From contig CAJUFQ010000005.1 of assembly GCA_910585625.1 (NCBI GenBank), forward strand, positions 62,001 to 126,000: DNA of 64,000 nucleotides, in the 5' to 3' direction. The notes under the pieces were generated by a model. The model did not search any database and was not told where the DNA came from. It was given only the letters and a program-made list of their open reading frames with translations. Origin of the DNA: an uncultured Lachnospiraceae bacterium. Lineage in GTDB: Bacteria > Bacillota > Clostridia > Lachnospirales > Lachnospiraceae. Below are positions 18,263-26,963 of the stretch, in pieces (position 1 is the stretch's first letter; every line of letters begins with the position of its first letter). The translations under genes and the position numbers were made by a program.

Positions 18263-19186
18263 TTAAAATGTCAGGCGGGAGACGCTGTCTTCATTGTGGG
18301 AGTAAAAATAAATGGAATCGGAGAGGATTTCATCTTGTGCTACTTCCGTGAGATTGACTTCGCGGACAATCTCGCATAGGCTGTGCGGATTTTCTATGAA
18401 TGAGGAAGGAATGAGTATGATTTCGTGGATGCTGCTGGGAAGAATGTAGAGATCGTCTGCAAGGTTTTGGGAAATTTCTTGCAGCACGTCGGGATAAAGG
18501 ATGCAGCAGGCGCCGAAAAGGCACTGCTTGTTCGTAAGTACGTACATAGGCATGGCATCGTCTGCCGGCGGCGCCGGGTTCTCCTGGCCGCTATAAGGAA
18601 GCTTGGTGCGTCCGGGAAAAAGCAAATTGGCCAGGGAATCGCAGTTCCATGGGAGCAGGCGCGGCGTATTCTGCTGGGCGAAGAGCAGGAGCGAGTCTTT
18701 GGAAATCCCCCATAGATTAAGATGGCTGTTATGGATGAGGATGGATGCGTTTTCCTGCGCGAAACCAGGAACCAGGCAGTAGAATACAATTGCGAGATCC
18801 AGATAGGCGAAATGGGGAATGTCCGGCAGAATATCCCGGTTGCGTTGATAATGGATTAGCTTATAGGCAATTTGCGGACGCACCTTATCCAGACAGGTAA
18901 AAAAGGATGTGTCAATTTTGTTTGTGAAACGGCGCAGACTGTAATGCTGGACAATCTGCCGGCAGATTTCCGGGAGAGATACGCCGTGCTGATACTGCTG
19001 GAAGAATTCTTCCAGGTAAATGGTAGGAGAAATGTTGCTGCCAGGTTCCAGGATTGTCAGCCCATATAATGACAGGCAGTTATTGTGGGAATAGGAACCA
19101 ACAGATATCTGGGTGTTGGCAGGGAAGCTTCCTTGAAGATCGGCAAGTAGCTGCTGTTTGAATGAATCGAATGAATCGTTTGGCAT
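18263..19186 (-). CDS. DUF5688-type conserved protein of unknown function
   Basis: A 307-residue cytosolic protein without signal peptide or membrane segments. The stretches RPQIAYKLIHYQRN, IPHFAYLDLAIVFY and ATILIHNSHL-like ASILIHNSHLNLWG, then NTPRLLPW, match what I recall of the DUF5688 family, which is widespread in Lachnospiraceae and uncharacterised. I chose the start at 19186 because the reverse strand has GGAGGTAT just upstream; the frame is open for a further 30 codons but these are low-complexity. It is convergent with glgA. Confidence 0.7.
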   Translation of the reverse strand: MPNDSFDSFKQQLLADLQGSFPANTQISVGSYSHNNCLSLYGLTILEPGSNISPTIYLEEFFQQYQHGVSLPEICRQIVQHYSLRRFTNKIDTSFFTCLDKVRPQIAYKLIHYQRNRDILPDIPHFAYLDLAIVFYCLVPGFAQENASILIHNSHLNLWGISKDSLLLFAQQNTPRLLPWNCDSLANLLFPGRTKLPYSGQENPAPPADDAMPMYVLTNKQCLFGACCILYPDVLQEISQNLADDLYILPSSIHEIILIPSSFIENPHSLCEIVREVNLTEVAQDEILSDSIYFYSHNEDSVSRLTF

Positions 19187-19223
19187 AGATACCTCCTGCG
19201 CTGTGCTGGCAGTAGCAGGAAAA

Positions 19224-19250
19224 GCCCACACGGAATGTGTGGACTTTAGT
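19224..19250 (-). terminator. Terminator of the pot operon
   Basis: On the reverse strand, stem GTCCACAC/GTGTGGGC with a 5-base loop is followed by TTTTCC. It lies downstream of potD and just before the DUF5688 gene, separating the two reverse-strand units. The T-tract is short. Confidence 0.5.
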
Positions 19251-19305
19251 GTAGCATGTTTGGCTGGGAAATGCAATGGCAGGATCTGAAATTAATGATT
19301 ATCTT

Positions 19306-19469
19306 GTAACAGTTCAGCCCACGCCATTCGCAAAGACGCCATACGGCGTTTTCCCGCTGCTTTGCAGCTAACTTTGCTCATAAGATGGCGTTCTGCCCAT
19401 CGCTTGCATTATGTGTTCATTCATGCAAGCATGATTCACCCATAATGTCTGCGATGGCTGAACTGTTAC
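19306..19469. repeat. Nested inverted-repeat element B (cloverleaf-like)
   Basis: Perfect 14-base outer arms GTAACAGTTCAGCC (19306-19319) and GGCTGAACTGTTAC (19456-19469) enclose hairpins ACGCC/GGCGT (19336-19349), GCTGC/GCAGC (19356-19368) and a longer two-part stem CCATCGC..CATTATG with CATAATG..GCGATGG (19397-19457). The element ends one base from the potD stop codon. The architecture matches elements A and C although the sequences differ. Confidence 0.65.
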
Positions 19470-19470
19470 A

Positions 19471-20523
19471 CTATCCTGCGGATTTGATTTCCTTCCAGTA
19501 TAAGTTGTAACGCATGGTTGCCTCGTCGTCCAGAGATTTGAAGACTTCGCAGTTGTCCAGTGTCTCTTTGGGCGGGAAGATGGTGGAGTTTTCCTGCAGT
19601 TCCGGATCTAAAGATTCCTTCACTTTCGTATTGGGCGTCGCATAGTACACATAGTCAAAATTTAGTAACGCGATGTCTTCCCGGCAGAGAAAATCCAGGA
19701 ATTTTTCTGCATTCTCCGTGTGTTTGGCAGTCTTGGGCATGAACCAGGAGTCAATCCACATATTGGAACCCTCCTTGGGCACCGAAAAGGCCAGCTTATC
19801 ATTGTATTCGAGCGCAAGCCCTGCCTCGCCGGAGTAGACCAAGGCCATTGCAGCATTTTCTGCAATCATCTCGTCTTGGGCTTCATCCACCAGATAAGAG
19901 TAGACCAGGGGTTTCTGCTCAATCAGAAGTTTTTGCGCCTCACGTAGCATTCCATCGTCAGTCGTGTTCAGAGAGAAGCCGAGGCGTTTCTGAGCGGCCA
20001 TGAAGGAGTCGCGGACGGAATCTGCCATGATAATTTTGCCGGCATATTTTTCATCCCATAGGATGTCCCAGGAACTTACCTCTGACTCATCTACCATTTC
20101 CTTATTGTAAAGGATGCCCACTGTGCCGAAAAAGTAAGGCAGCGTATATTTATTTTCTGGGTCGAAGGATTTGGAGAAATCAAAATATGCCGGGTCAATG
20201 TTCTCTGCAAGGGGAATATTTCCAAAATCCAGTTCCAGCACTTCTCCCTCGTTTATGAGTTTTTCTATCATATAATCTGAAGTGCAAATCAGGTCATAGT
20301 CGATGGCCCCTGCTTTATATTTTGTGTACATGTTTTCCGGCGTGATGTATTCTTCGTATTCCACTTTGATGCCGGTCTCTTCCTCAAAGGTGTCTAATAT
20401 TTCTGGTTCAATGTATTTTCCGTAGTTGAGGATTGTCAGGGTATTAGGGTCGTCTTTGGCACAGCCTGTCAGGATGCCGCAGGCAAATGCCATGCCGAAG
20501 AAAATCAGCAACGTCTTTTTCAT
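19471..20523 (-). CDS. potD: Spermidine/putrescine-binding lipoprotein PotD
   Basis: A 350-residue extracellular solute-binding lipoprotein that delivers polyamines to the PotBC permease. The N-terminus is a lipoprotein signal with lipobox LTGC (Cys near residue 21). The mature part begins TLTILNYGKYIEPEILDTFEEETGIKV, the usual start of the PotD fold, and contains YFFGTVGILYNKEMV and the C-terminal lobe WIDSWFMPKTAKH. It is the last gene of the reverse-strand operon, 25 bases after potC. No stop or frameshift. Confidence 0.93.
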   Translation of the reverse strand: MKKTLLIFFGMAFACGILTGCAKDDPNTLTILNYGKYIEPEILDTFEEETGIKVEYEEYITPENMYTKYKAGAIDYDLICTSDYMIEKLINEGEVLELDFGNIPLAENIDPAYFDFSKSFDPENKYTLPYFFGTVGILYNKEMVDESEVSSWDILWDEKYAGKIIMADSVRDSFMAAQKRLGFSLNTTDDGMLREAQKLLIEQKPLVYSYLVDEAQDEMIAENAAMALVYSGEAGLALEYNDKLAFSVPKEGSNMWIDSWFMPKTAKHTENAEKFLDFLCREDIALLNFDYVYYATPNTKVKESLDPELQENSTIFPPKETLDNCEVFKSLDDEATMRYNLYWKEIKSAG

Positions 20524-20548
20524 AGGAACCTCCTTTATGCTTTTGCAG

Positions 20549-21325
20549 TTAAATATTGTCCTTGCGCGCGGCAGGCCTGAAATTCATGAACAGGAGCAGA
20601 ATCAGCGCAATCATAAACAGGATTGTGGACAGGGCATACATTTCCGGCCGGATGCCTTTGCGCATTTCTGTGTAAATCATGGTGGACAATGTATTAATGC
20701 CGGCTCCTTTCGTGAAGTAAGTGACGGAAAAATCGTCGAGTGACATCGTCATTGCCATGAGGAAGCCGGAGAGTACCCCGGGCAGGATCTGCGGCCAGGT
20801 AATCTTAAAAAAAGCATAGAGGGGCGTTGCGCCCAAATCCAGCGCGGCTTCATAGGTGGTGCGGCTTTGCTGCTTCAGTTTGGGCAGGACATTTAAAATC
20901 ACATAAGGGATGTTAAACGTAATATGTGCAATCAGCACAGTCCCCAGCCCCAGGCGGGTAAAGCGCACGAACAGGAGCATCATGGATATGCCGGTCACGA
21001 TATCGGCATTGAGCAGGGGGATGTTCGTGGCCCCAAGCATCACAGTCTTTCCCCGGGCCCTCATGGCATCTATGCCCAGGGCGGCAAGCGTGCCAAGCAA
21101 CGTGGCAAGCAATGCCGATGCCAGGGAGACGAATATCGTAGTGTAAAATGCTTCCATGATTGCACTGTTGGTAAACAGCTCTTTGTACCAGCGCAAGGTG
21201 AACCCCCCCCACACCACCTTGGCTTTGGAGTTATTGAAAGACAGCACAATCAGTACCATGATAGGGAGGTATAAAAATAAGAAGATTATCAGCAAGTAAA
21301 TCCGTTCCGCAGACTTTTTCATCAT
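20549..21325 (-). CDS. potC: Polyamine ABC transporter permease PotC
   Basis: A 258-residue inner-membrane permease with about six hydrophobic segments. It has the permease EAA-type loop (EAALDLGATPLYAFFKITWPQI) that contacts the ATPase. The N-terminal helix LLIIFLFLYLPIMVLIVLSFNNSK is typical of PotC. Its start overlaps the potB stop by four bases, indicating translational coupling. Confidence 0.93.
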   Translation of the reverse strand: MMKKSAERIYLLIIFLFLYLPIMVLIVLSFNNSKAKVVWGGFTLRWYKELFTNSAIMEAFYTTIFVSLASALLATLLGTLAALGIDAMRARGKTVMLGATNIPLLNADIVTGISMMLLFVRFTRLGLGTVLIAHITFNIPYVILNVLPKLKQQSRTTYEAALDLGATPLYAFFKITWPQILPGVLSGFLMAMTMSLDDFSVTYFTKGAGINTLSTMIYTEMRKGIRPEMYALSTILFMIALILLLFMNFRPAARKDNI

Positions 21326-22143
21326 GTGAAAGAGCCACCTCCTTCATCTCCATGTGAATTCATCAGCGCCATGCTGGCGATGACGAAGACCATCAGCACG
21401 ACGGAAAGACCGGAGCCTAGATTCCAGTTGTATTCCTGCATGAATGCCTGTTCAATAACATTCCCAATCAGCAGGACTTTGCCACCGCCCAGAAGGTCTG
21501 AGACGGCAAAGGAAGTCAGCGCTGGGACAAAGACCATAATGATGCCGCTGACGACGCCGGACATGGTCAGGGGGACGATAATCTTAAAGAAAATCGTAAG
21601 GTTTCCTGCCCCTAAATCTTTTGCGGCCTCAATGACGTCTGGCTGGATACGCGCCATGGCGTTGTAGATGGGCAGGACCATAAACGGCAAAAAATCATAT
21701 ACCATGCAGAAAACCACGGCCTTCGGCGTGTTCAGGATGTCAAGCCCCGGTATGCCCATCATGCCAAGCAGGGAATTGATGACGCCGTGATTGGAAAGCA
21801 GCAGACGCCAGGCAAGGATGCGCAGCATGAAGTTCATCCACATAGGCAGGATGAAAACAAAAACGATAAATCCCTGGCTTTTTGTTTTCATGCCGTTTAA
21901 AATCATGGCAAGCGGGTAAGAAAGTACCAGGCAGATTGCCGTGCAGGCCAATGCAAGCTTCAAGGAAAGCGCCAGCGCTTTCAGATGCACGGAGAAAGTT
22001 ATGGAAGTCACATTCAGCAGGGAAAAATGCCCGCTGGTGGTAGTGAACGCATAGTAAAGAATCATAATTGTGGGCAGCAGGATAAACCCTGCCATCCATA
22101 GAATGTAGGGGCCAGCCAGAAGCTGGCGTTTCAAATTACGCAT
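21322..22143 (-). CDS. potB: Polyamine ABC transporter permease PotB
   Basis: A 273-residue permease, partner of PotC in the membrane channel. About six hydrophobic segments, with the EAA-type loop [24 protein letters not shown] chose the ATG at 22143 (MRNLKRQ), which overlaps the end of potA by eight bases; an in-frame ATG at 22167 lies further inside potA and is less likely. Order potA-potB-potC-potD is the classical operon. Confidence 0.92.
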   Translation of the reverse strand: MRNLKRQLLAGPYILWMAGFILLPTIMILYYAFTTTSGHFSLLNVTSITFSVHLKALALSLKLALACTAICLVLSYPLAMILNGMKTKSQGFIVFVFILPMWMNFMLRILAWRLLLSNHGVINSLLGMMGIPGLDILNTPKAVVFCMVYDFLPFMVLPIYNAMARIQPDVIEAAKDLGAGNLTIFFKIIVPLTMSGVVSGIIMVFVPALTSFAVSDLLGGGKVLLIGNVIEQAFMQEYNWNLGSGLSVVLMVFVIASMALMNSHGDEGGGSFT

Positions 22144-23209
22144 CTGATTCCACCGCCTTTTCGTCATTGGATTCCGGTTTGTTCATAATCTGGATATTGA
22201 ATGGGTCTACCCAAATCCCCACATGAGAGCCCACCGGGTGCATCTGGGTAGCGTGTACCAGCCATTCATAGCCGTTAGCCATCACGTCCATCTCCCAGTG
22301 TACGCCTTTAAAAATCAGGGAGGTCACGTCGCCTTGCAATATGCCCTTTTCAGGAGAGACTAACTCTACATCTTCCGGGCGGATGACTGCATCTACCGGG
22401 GTGTTGTTCCCAAAGCCTTCATCCACGCAAGGAAAATCAACATTTAGGATTTGCACCAGACGGTCATGGAGCATGGTACCGTTTATAATGTTACTCTCAC
22501 CGATAAAATCTGCCACGAAAGCATTCGTCGGTTCGTTGTAAATGTCCTCCGGCGTGCCAATCTGCTGGATGTAGCCCTGGTTCATGACCACAATCGTGTC
22601 AGACATGGTAAGGGCTTCCTCCTGATCGTGCGTCACGTAAACAAAGGTGATGCCCAGCTCATTTTTCAGCCGGATCAGCTCATACTGCATATCCTGCCGC
22701 AGCTTTAAGTCTAAGGCGCCCAGAGGTTCATCCAGAAGAAGCACTTTTGGTTCGTTGACGATGGCGCGGGCGATGGCAATCCGCTGCTGCTGCCCGCCGC
22801 TCAGAGAGTCTACGGTACGGTTTTCAAAGCCGTCCAGGTTAACCAGCTTCAGCGCATAACGGATTTTATCTGCAATATAGGCCTTGCTTTTCTTGCGTAT
22901 CTTTAAGCCAAAGGCAATGTTTTCTGCGATGGACATATGAGGGAAGAGGGCATACTTCTGGAATACCGTATTGAGCTGCCGTTCGTTGGGGGCGAGGTCT
23001 GTGATGTCCCTGCCGTCAAAGATGACGTTTCCAGCATCCGGCGTCTCAAAGCCGCCGATAATCCTGAGTGTTGTGGTTTTTCCGCAGCCGGAAGGCCCAA
23101 GCAGCGTGAGGAATTCATTTTCCCGGATATATAAATTCAAGTCATCCAGCACCATCTGTCCGTCAAATGTTTTGGAAATGTGCTGTAAATCAATCAATCG
23201 TTTGCTCAT
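22136..23209 (-). CDS. potA: Polyamine ABC transporter ATPase PotA
   Basis: A 357-residue cytosolic ATPase energising PotBC. Walker [10 protein letters not shown] near residue 39, signature LSGGQQQR, Walker [14 protein letters not shown] and the switch His in VTHDQEEAL are all present. The C-terminal ~120 residues form the TOBE-type regulatory domain (VIRPEDVEL). It follows the XRE-cupin regulator gene by 12 bases, so the regulator and transporter are probably one transcript. Confidence 0.95.
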   Translation of the reverse strand: MSKRLIDLQHISKTFDGQMVLDDLNLYIRENEFLTLLGPSGCGKTTTLRIIGGFETPDAGNVIFDGRDITDLAPNERQLNTVFQKYALFPHMSIAENIAFGLKIRKKSKAYIADKIRYALKLVNLDGFENRTVDSLSGGQQQRIAIARAIVNEPKVLLLDEPLGALDLKLRQDMQYELIRLKNELGITFVYVTHDQEEALTMSDTIVVMNQGYIQQIGTPEDIYNEPTNAFVADFIGESNIINGTMLHDRLVQILNVDFPCVDEGFGNNTPVDAVIRPEDVELVSPEKGILQGDVTSLIFKGVHWEMDVMANGYEWLVHATQMHPVGSHVGIWVDPFNIQIMNKPESNDEKAVESDA

Positions 23210-23221
23210 GGCAGTGTCCTC

Positions 23222-23761
23222 CTAAAAAATGGGGGGAGTGGAAATCCACAGAATGGATGCCTCCCGCTCGCTGCAGTTTTCGATATAGTGTTTCTTCCCG
23301 GCTATGAAATAGAAGGATTCCCCTTGCCTTACCGTGAAAGAGCGGGTTCCGTAGAACAGCCTGACGTTGCCTTTTAACACATAACCGAATTCTTCCGCCT
23401 CATGCGGGAGCTGGGTCTTGGAAACGCCGTGTGGCTCCAGAGTCATCAGAACCGGCTCCATGGCGTTCTTCTGTGCATTGGGGACAAGCCATTTGATCTG
23501 GTGGCGGAGTTCCTCCATGTCCTTGATGAAATAATCCTCCTGGCGGAATACAATTTGCTCTGGTTCCCGGTCAGTGAAGAATTCCGCAGGGGTCGTGCCC
23601 AGGCATTGGATGATGTCCAGCAGCGTGCCCACGGAGGGAGAGGTCAGGTTACGTTCCAGCTGGGAGATAAAGCCTTTGGATAGTTCGCTGCGGTCAGCAA
23701 GTTCCTGTTGTGTCAGTCCGTACTGGATGCGCAGCTCTTTCATGCGGTGTCCGATGTCCAT
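23222..23761 (-). CDS. XRE-family regulator with cupin domain (PuuR-like)
   Basis: A 179-residue transcription factor. Residues ~1-60 are an XRE helix-turn-helix (MKELRIQYGLTQQELADRSELSKGFISQLERN). Residues ~110-179 form a small cupin barrel (LPHEAEEFGYVLKGNVRLFYG, RQGESFYFIAGKKHYIENCS). This architecture is shared with PuuR and related polyamine or amino-acid regulators. The start at 23761 has AAGGAGG upstream on the reverse strand; an ATG seven codons earlier is in frame but lies over the ribosome site. Being first in the pot operon, it probably represses or tunes it in response to polyamines. Confidence 0.88.
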   Translation of the reverse strand: MDIGHRMKELRIQYGLTQQELADRSELSKGFISQLERNLTSPSVGTLLDIIQCLGTTPAEFFTDREPEQIVFRQEDYFIKDMEELRHQIKWLVPNAQKNAMEPVLMTLEPHGVSKTQLPHEAEEFGYVLKGNVRLFYGTRSFTVRQGESFYFIAGKKHYIENCSEREASILWISTPPIF

Positions 23762-23819
23762 AAGGAGCCTCCTTTGCGTCACGGCAGATAAATAGTAGAT
23801 AAAAGTAATAATGATTTTT

Positions 23820-23840
23820 TTGTTTAATAATGATAAACAA
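23820..23840 (-). promoter_or_regulatory. Palindromic operator candidate for the pot operon
   Basis: TTGTTTA (23820-23826) and TAAACAA (23834-23840) are perfect 7-base arms around a 7-base spacer. The site lies just downstream of the predicted -10 element on the reverse strand, a position suited to repression by the XRE-cupin protein. Confidence 0.55.
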
Positions 23841-23845
23841 ACTAT

Positions 23846-23873
23846 ATTATAATGAGAAATTAAGAAAAGTCAA
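23846..23873 (-). promoter_or_regulatory. Promoter of the pot operon
   Basis: On the reverse strand TTGACT (23873-23868) and TATAAT (23851-23846) are separated by 16 bases, a strong sigma-A match, about 85 bases before the regulator's start codon. Confidence 0.7.
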
Positions 23874-23891
23874 TAGGGGGAAGAAAAAAAG

Positions 23892-23930
23892 AGCGCAAAT
23901 CTTATCACGATGCGTGATAAAGTCTGCGCT
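23892..23930 (-). terminator. Hairpin/terminator upstream of the pot promoter
   Basis: AGCGCA/TGCGCT (23892-23897, 23925-23930) and TTATCACG/CGTGATAA (23902-23909, 23913-23920) form one long stem. On the reverse strand it is followed by CTCTTTTTTTCTT, so it would stop reverse transcription entering the pot operon from the right. The forward-strand tail is only weakly T-rich. Confidence 0.55.
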
Positions 23931-24474
23931 TTCTGCTGTGATTTGTTCCATCGGTTAAGAAGGGGCGGAACCGAAAGGGCTGAAATTTAATGAGGCCGTT
24001 TTTGCCGCACCTTAAAATATTGCACGAATATTAAAAAAATCCACTAAATGCCATCTGGTATCATGAAAATTGCACAAAAAGAAGGGAGGGAAATAGGAAA
24101 TCTTTAAAAAACCAACTAACAACAGAAGATATTATATTGATTTTTTCCAGCAAAATGAGATAATGGTATTACAGTCATAACGTATGCTTTTTTATCTGGA
24201 CGGCGTATATCGTCTGAAAAATCTCGGGAAGAAGAGAGGAGGGATAATTGCCTGAGGAATTGAGGGTTGAGCAATCCGCTGAAATATTATCTCGGATGGC
24301 TAGGTCTCCATGAAAAAGTTACGTTGTAACCATACCATTGTGCGAAGCACATGTATAGTGCTGCCGGGCATTATGCAGTGTGGTACGCAGAGGAAAGCAT
24401 GATATGGCGTTCGGCCTGCGAAGCGCATGGTATCAAATTAAGGTGCGTGGCACCAAGGAAAGGGATGCAAGCAT
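23931..24474. other. Long leader region before the GH43 gene
   Basis: About 540 bases with no gene I can support. A promoter-like pair TTGATT (24137-24142) and GATAAT (24159-24164), spacing 16, faces the GH43 gene and would give a leader of roughly 300 bases. That leader contains small hairpins (TGTGCGAAGCACA near 24340, GCGTTCGGCCTGCGAAGCGC near 24407) inside loose outer arms ATACCAT (24332-24338) and ATGGTAT (24427-24433), which resembles the nested repeats elsewhere but is less perfect. Confidence 0.35.
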
Positions 24475-26898
24475 ATGAAAAAGAAAATTCTGTCAGGCAT
24501 TTTGGCGTTTTCCATGTTATTTGGGATGGCTTCGCCGATGCCGATGACAGTATCAGCCGAGGAAGCGGGAGCTGCCGGAGGGGCTGAAGCGAAGGAGATT
24601 GTGCTGGAGAAAAGCACAAAAGGGAATCCAATCGCAGGGTTTGATGAGCAAAATAATCTTATCTATGCGGGAGACCCGTCTATCCTGGTAGACGGAGATA
24701 CGGTGTATCTGTATGTCGGGCATGACGACCGTGCAGGCGGAGGCAGTTACTACATGCCGGATTATCTCTGTTACTCTACCAAGGACATGAAGAACTGGAC
24801 ATACCATGGCGTGATTATGGATATGAAAAGCGTGTCATGGGCAACCGACGATTCTGCCTGGGCGGCACAGGTTATTAAGTATCAGGGCAAGTACTACCTA
24901 TTATACTGTGCGGAGAGAAAAAGCGGAGGCAAGGCGGTAGCGGCTGCAGTTTCAGATGAACCGACGAAGGGATTTGTGGACACAGGGATCTTAATCAATC
25001 CTGACCAGACGAACACGGCAACTTACGTGTTAGAAGATGGGAAGACTGTCAAGGAGAAGTATAACCAGAACAAACATTCCAATGGAGAATCTTTTGGCTG
25101 GGAGGATATCGACCCGACAGCGTGGATTGAGTCTGCAGAAGACAGCAAGGACGGGAAAGAGCATGTCTACATGGCTTGGGGCAACACTTACCCATGGATG
25201 TGTGAGCTGGAAATTGATGGCGACAATGTAAAAGTGAAAGACCAGGATGGGGATGGACAGATAACGCAGGGAATCGATAAGGATCTCTGGTATCAGGACA
25301 TTTCCGGCATACCTGCAATCGCTTCAAATGGCAATCAAAAGGACGTGGTGACTTTCACCGAAGCGCCGTATCTGTACCGCAGGCAGGATGACAAAGGGAC
25401 ATATTACGGTGATTATTATCTGTTCTACGCTACGCATTGGCGTGAGGAGATGGGTTATGCAAGGACGTCTGACATTACCAGCAATAAGTGGGTGCATGGC
25501 GGTGTAATCATGGAGCCTACGGCAACTTCCGACACGAACCATCCAGCCGTGTTTGACTTCCAGGGGCATACATATTTCATTTATCACAATGGATCCCTTG
25601 GGGCAGGAATGGGGCAGCGCCGTGTTATTTGCGTGGAGGAGTTGTTCTTTAACGAAGACGGTTCTATTAAATATATTCAGGAAACATCCACAGGGCTTAC
25701 CGGGGTTTCCAGCCAGATTCTGGACTCCGCCGGCAATCCGATTGCCCATGAAAATTTCAATAACAGCCTGCTTGACAGCGAGTATTCAGTGGCTAAGAAG
25801 GGCATCAACCCTAAGAGGGTCAGCGTGAATAAGAATGCGGATACGGCTGATGCAACGTGGGAGATTGAGCCGGGCAAGTCTGATAAGACGAAAGAGTCCT
25901 ATGTCAGCATTGAGTCTTACAATAAGCCGGGAACTTACCTGAGGGTAGTGGAGCAGGAAAGCGGCTATGGCGTGACTCTTGAGCATGATATCAATGGCAA
26001 TAACAAGGCCGATAACACTGGCAAGACGGAAGAGTCTGAGAGCATGACATTCCGTACTTTGGAAGGATTTGCCGGAAACGGCGTTACATTCGAGAGCGTG
26101 AAATATCCTGGATATTACCTGACATCCAGGAATGGGGTATTGACGGTCAGCGATAAGCCGGAAAAAGCTGAATGCACTTTTACGGTTTCTAACGGGCAGG
26201 CCCTGACAGCCCCGGTATCCTCAGTCTCCGTACAGAAGACGAAGAGGACGTATGAGCAGGGCGAGGCAGTCAGTGAGGATGACATCCGTATTACGGTCAA
26301 TTATGAAAATGGGACTGCCAGATTCCGCAGAGGCGGTTTCACGACGAACGCGGCCTCCATTGACACCAGCAAGGCAGGAAACCAGACGCTTACGGTATCT
26401 TATAAGGAAGACGGAAAAGATTATGAGAGCAGCATCACGCTGACAGTCCTGGCAAAACAGCCGGCCATTGAGAAAGACATCACGCCGGCGAAGGATCTTC
26501 CGAAGAAGAACAGCGTCCGCACGGTTGGAGCTTTGAAATATAAGGTCACCAAAGTGGATGAATATAACACGGACGGAACGAATGGGACTGTCACGGTGAC
26601 TGGAATGGCAAGCGGAGCCAAGTACAGCAAGGCAGCCTCCGTCAAAATACCGGATACGGTAAAGATTGACGGATACACCTTCAAGGTAAAAGCGGTTGCG
26701 GCTAAGGCGTTCCAAAAGAAAGGGACGTTGAAGACGATTACCATCGGCAGCAACGTCACCAGCATCGGCAAGGACGCGATTAAGGGCATCAACAATAAAG
26801 CAACCATTAAGATACCATCTGCAAGGTATAATGCAGTGAAGAAGCTTCTGACAAGCAAAGTGGGTTATAAGAAATCCATGAAGCTAAAGAAGATTTGA
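24475..26898 (+). CDS. Secreted GH43 glycosidase with carbohydrate-binding, Ig-like and LRR modules
   Basis: An 807-residue secreted enzyme. A signal peptide (cleavage near VSAEE, residue ~28) precedes a five-bladed GH43 domain to about residue 430. Candidate catalytic residues are D67 in AGDPSILVDG (base), D213 in EDIDPTAW (modulator) and E296 in FTEAPYLYRR (acid). An AbfB/CBM42-like module follows (ESYNKPGTYLRVV, KYPGYYLTSRNG, ~465-575). A bacterial Ig-like domain (YEQGEAVSEDDIRITVNY, ~585-660) and a short BspA-type leucine-rich repeat (KAFQKKGTLKTITIGSNV, ~735-807) complete it. The likely substrate is arabinan or arabinoxylan side chains. There is no sortase or SLH anchor; the C-terminus is lysine-rich. 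It heads a run of three secreted proteins. Confidence 0.85.
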   Translation: MKKKILSGILAFSMLFGMASPMPMTVSAEEAGAAGGAEAKEIVLEKSTKGNPIAGFDEQNNLIYAGDPSILVDGDTVYLYVGHDDRAGGGSYYMPDYLCYSTKDMKNWTYHGVIMDMKSVSWATDDSAWAAQVIKYQGKYYLLYCAERKSGGKAVAAAVSDEPTKGFVDTGILINPDQTNTATYVLEDGKTVKEKYNQNKHSNGESFGWEDIDPTAWIESAEDSKDGKEHVYMAWGNTYPWMCELEIDGDNVKVKDQDGDGQITQGIDKDLWYQDISGIPAIASNGNQKDVVTFTEAPYLYRRQDDKGTYYGDYYLFYATHWREEMGYARTSDITSNKWVHGGVIMEPTATSDTNHPAVFDFQGHTYFIYHNGSLGAGMGQRRVICVEELFFNEDGSIKYIQETSTGLTGVSSQILDSAGNPIAHENFNNSLLDSEYSVAKKGINPKRVSVNKNADTADATWEIEPGKSDKTKESYVSIESYNKPGTYLRVVEQESGYGVTLEHDINGNNKADNTGKTEESESMTFRTLEGFAGNGVTFESVKYPGYYLTSRNGVLTVSDKPEKAECTFTVSNGQALTAPVSSVSVQKTKRTYEQGEAVSEDDIRITVNYENGTARFRRGGFTTNAASIDTSKAGNQTLTVSYKEDGKDYESSITLTVLAKQPAIEKDITPAKDLPKKNSVRTVGALKYKVTKVDEYNTDGTNGTVTVTGMASGAKYSKAASVKIPDTVKIDGYTFKVKAVAAKAFQKKGTLKTITIGSNVTSIGKDAIKGINNKATIKIPSARYNAVKKLLTSKVGYKKSMKLKKI

Positions 26899-26963
26899 CG
26901 TAACATACCCGCCTGGAAAGCCAGGCAAAAATAAAATTTCTACACGGAAGGGAGAAATTCAAA

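Larger units (their letters stand above)
22136..23873 (-). other. Head of polyamine uptake operon (regulator + potA)
   Basis: This span marks the operon front: promoter, palindromic operator, XRE-cupin gene and potA, all on the reverse strand with short gaps, continuing through potB, potC and potD to 19471. The layout suggests a polyamine-responsive autoregulated import operon. Confidence 0.6.
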
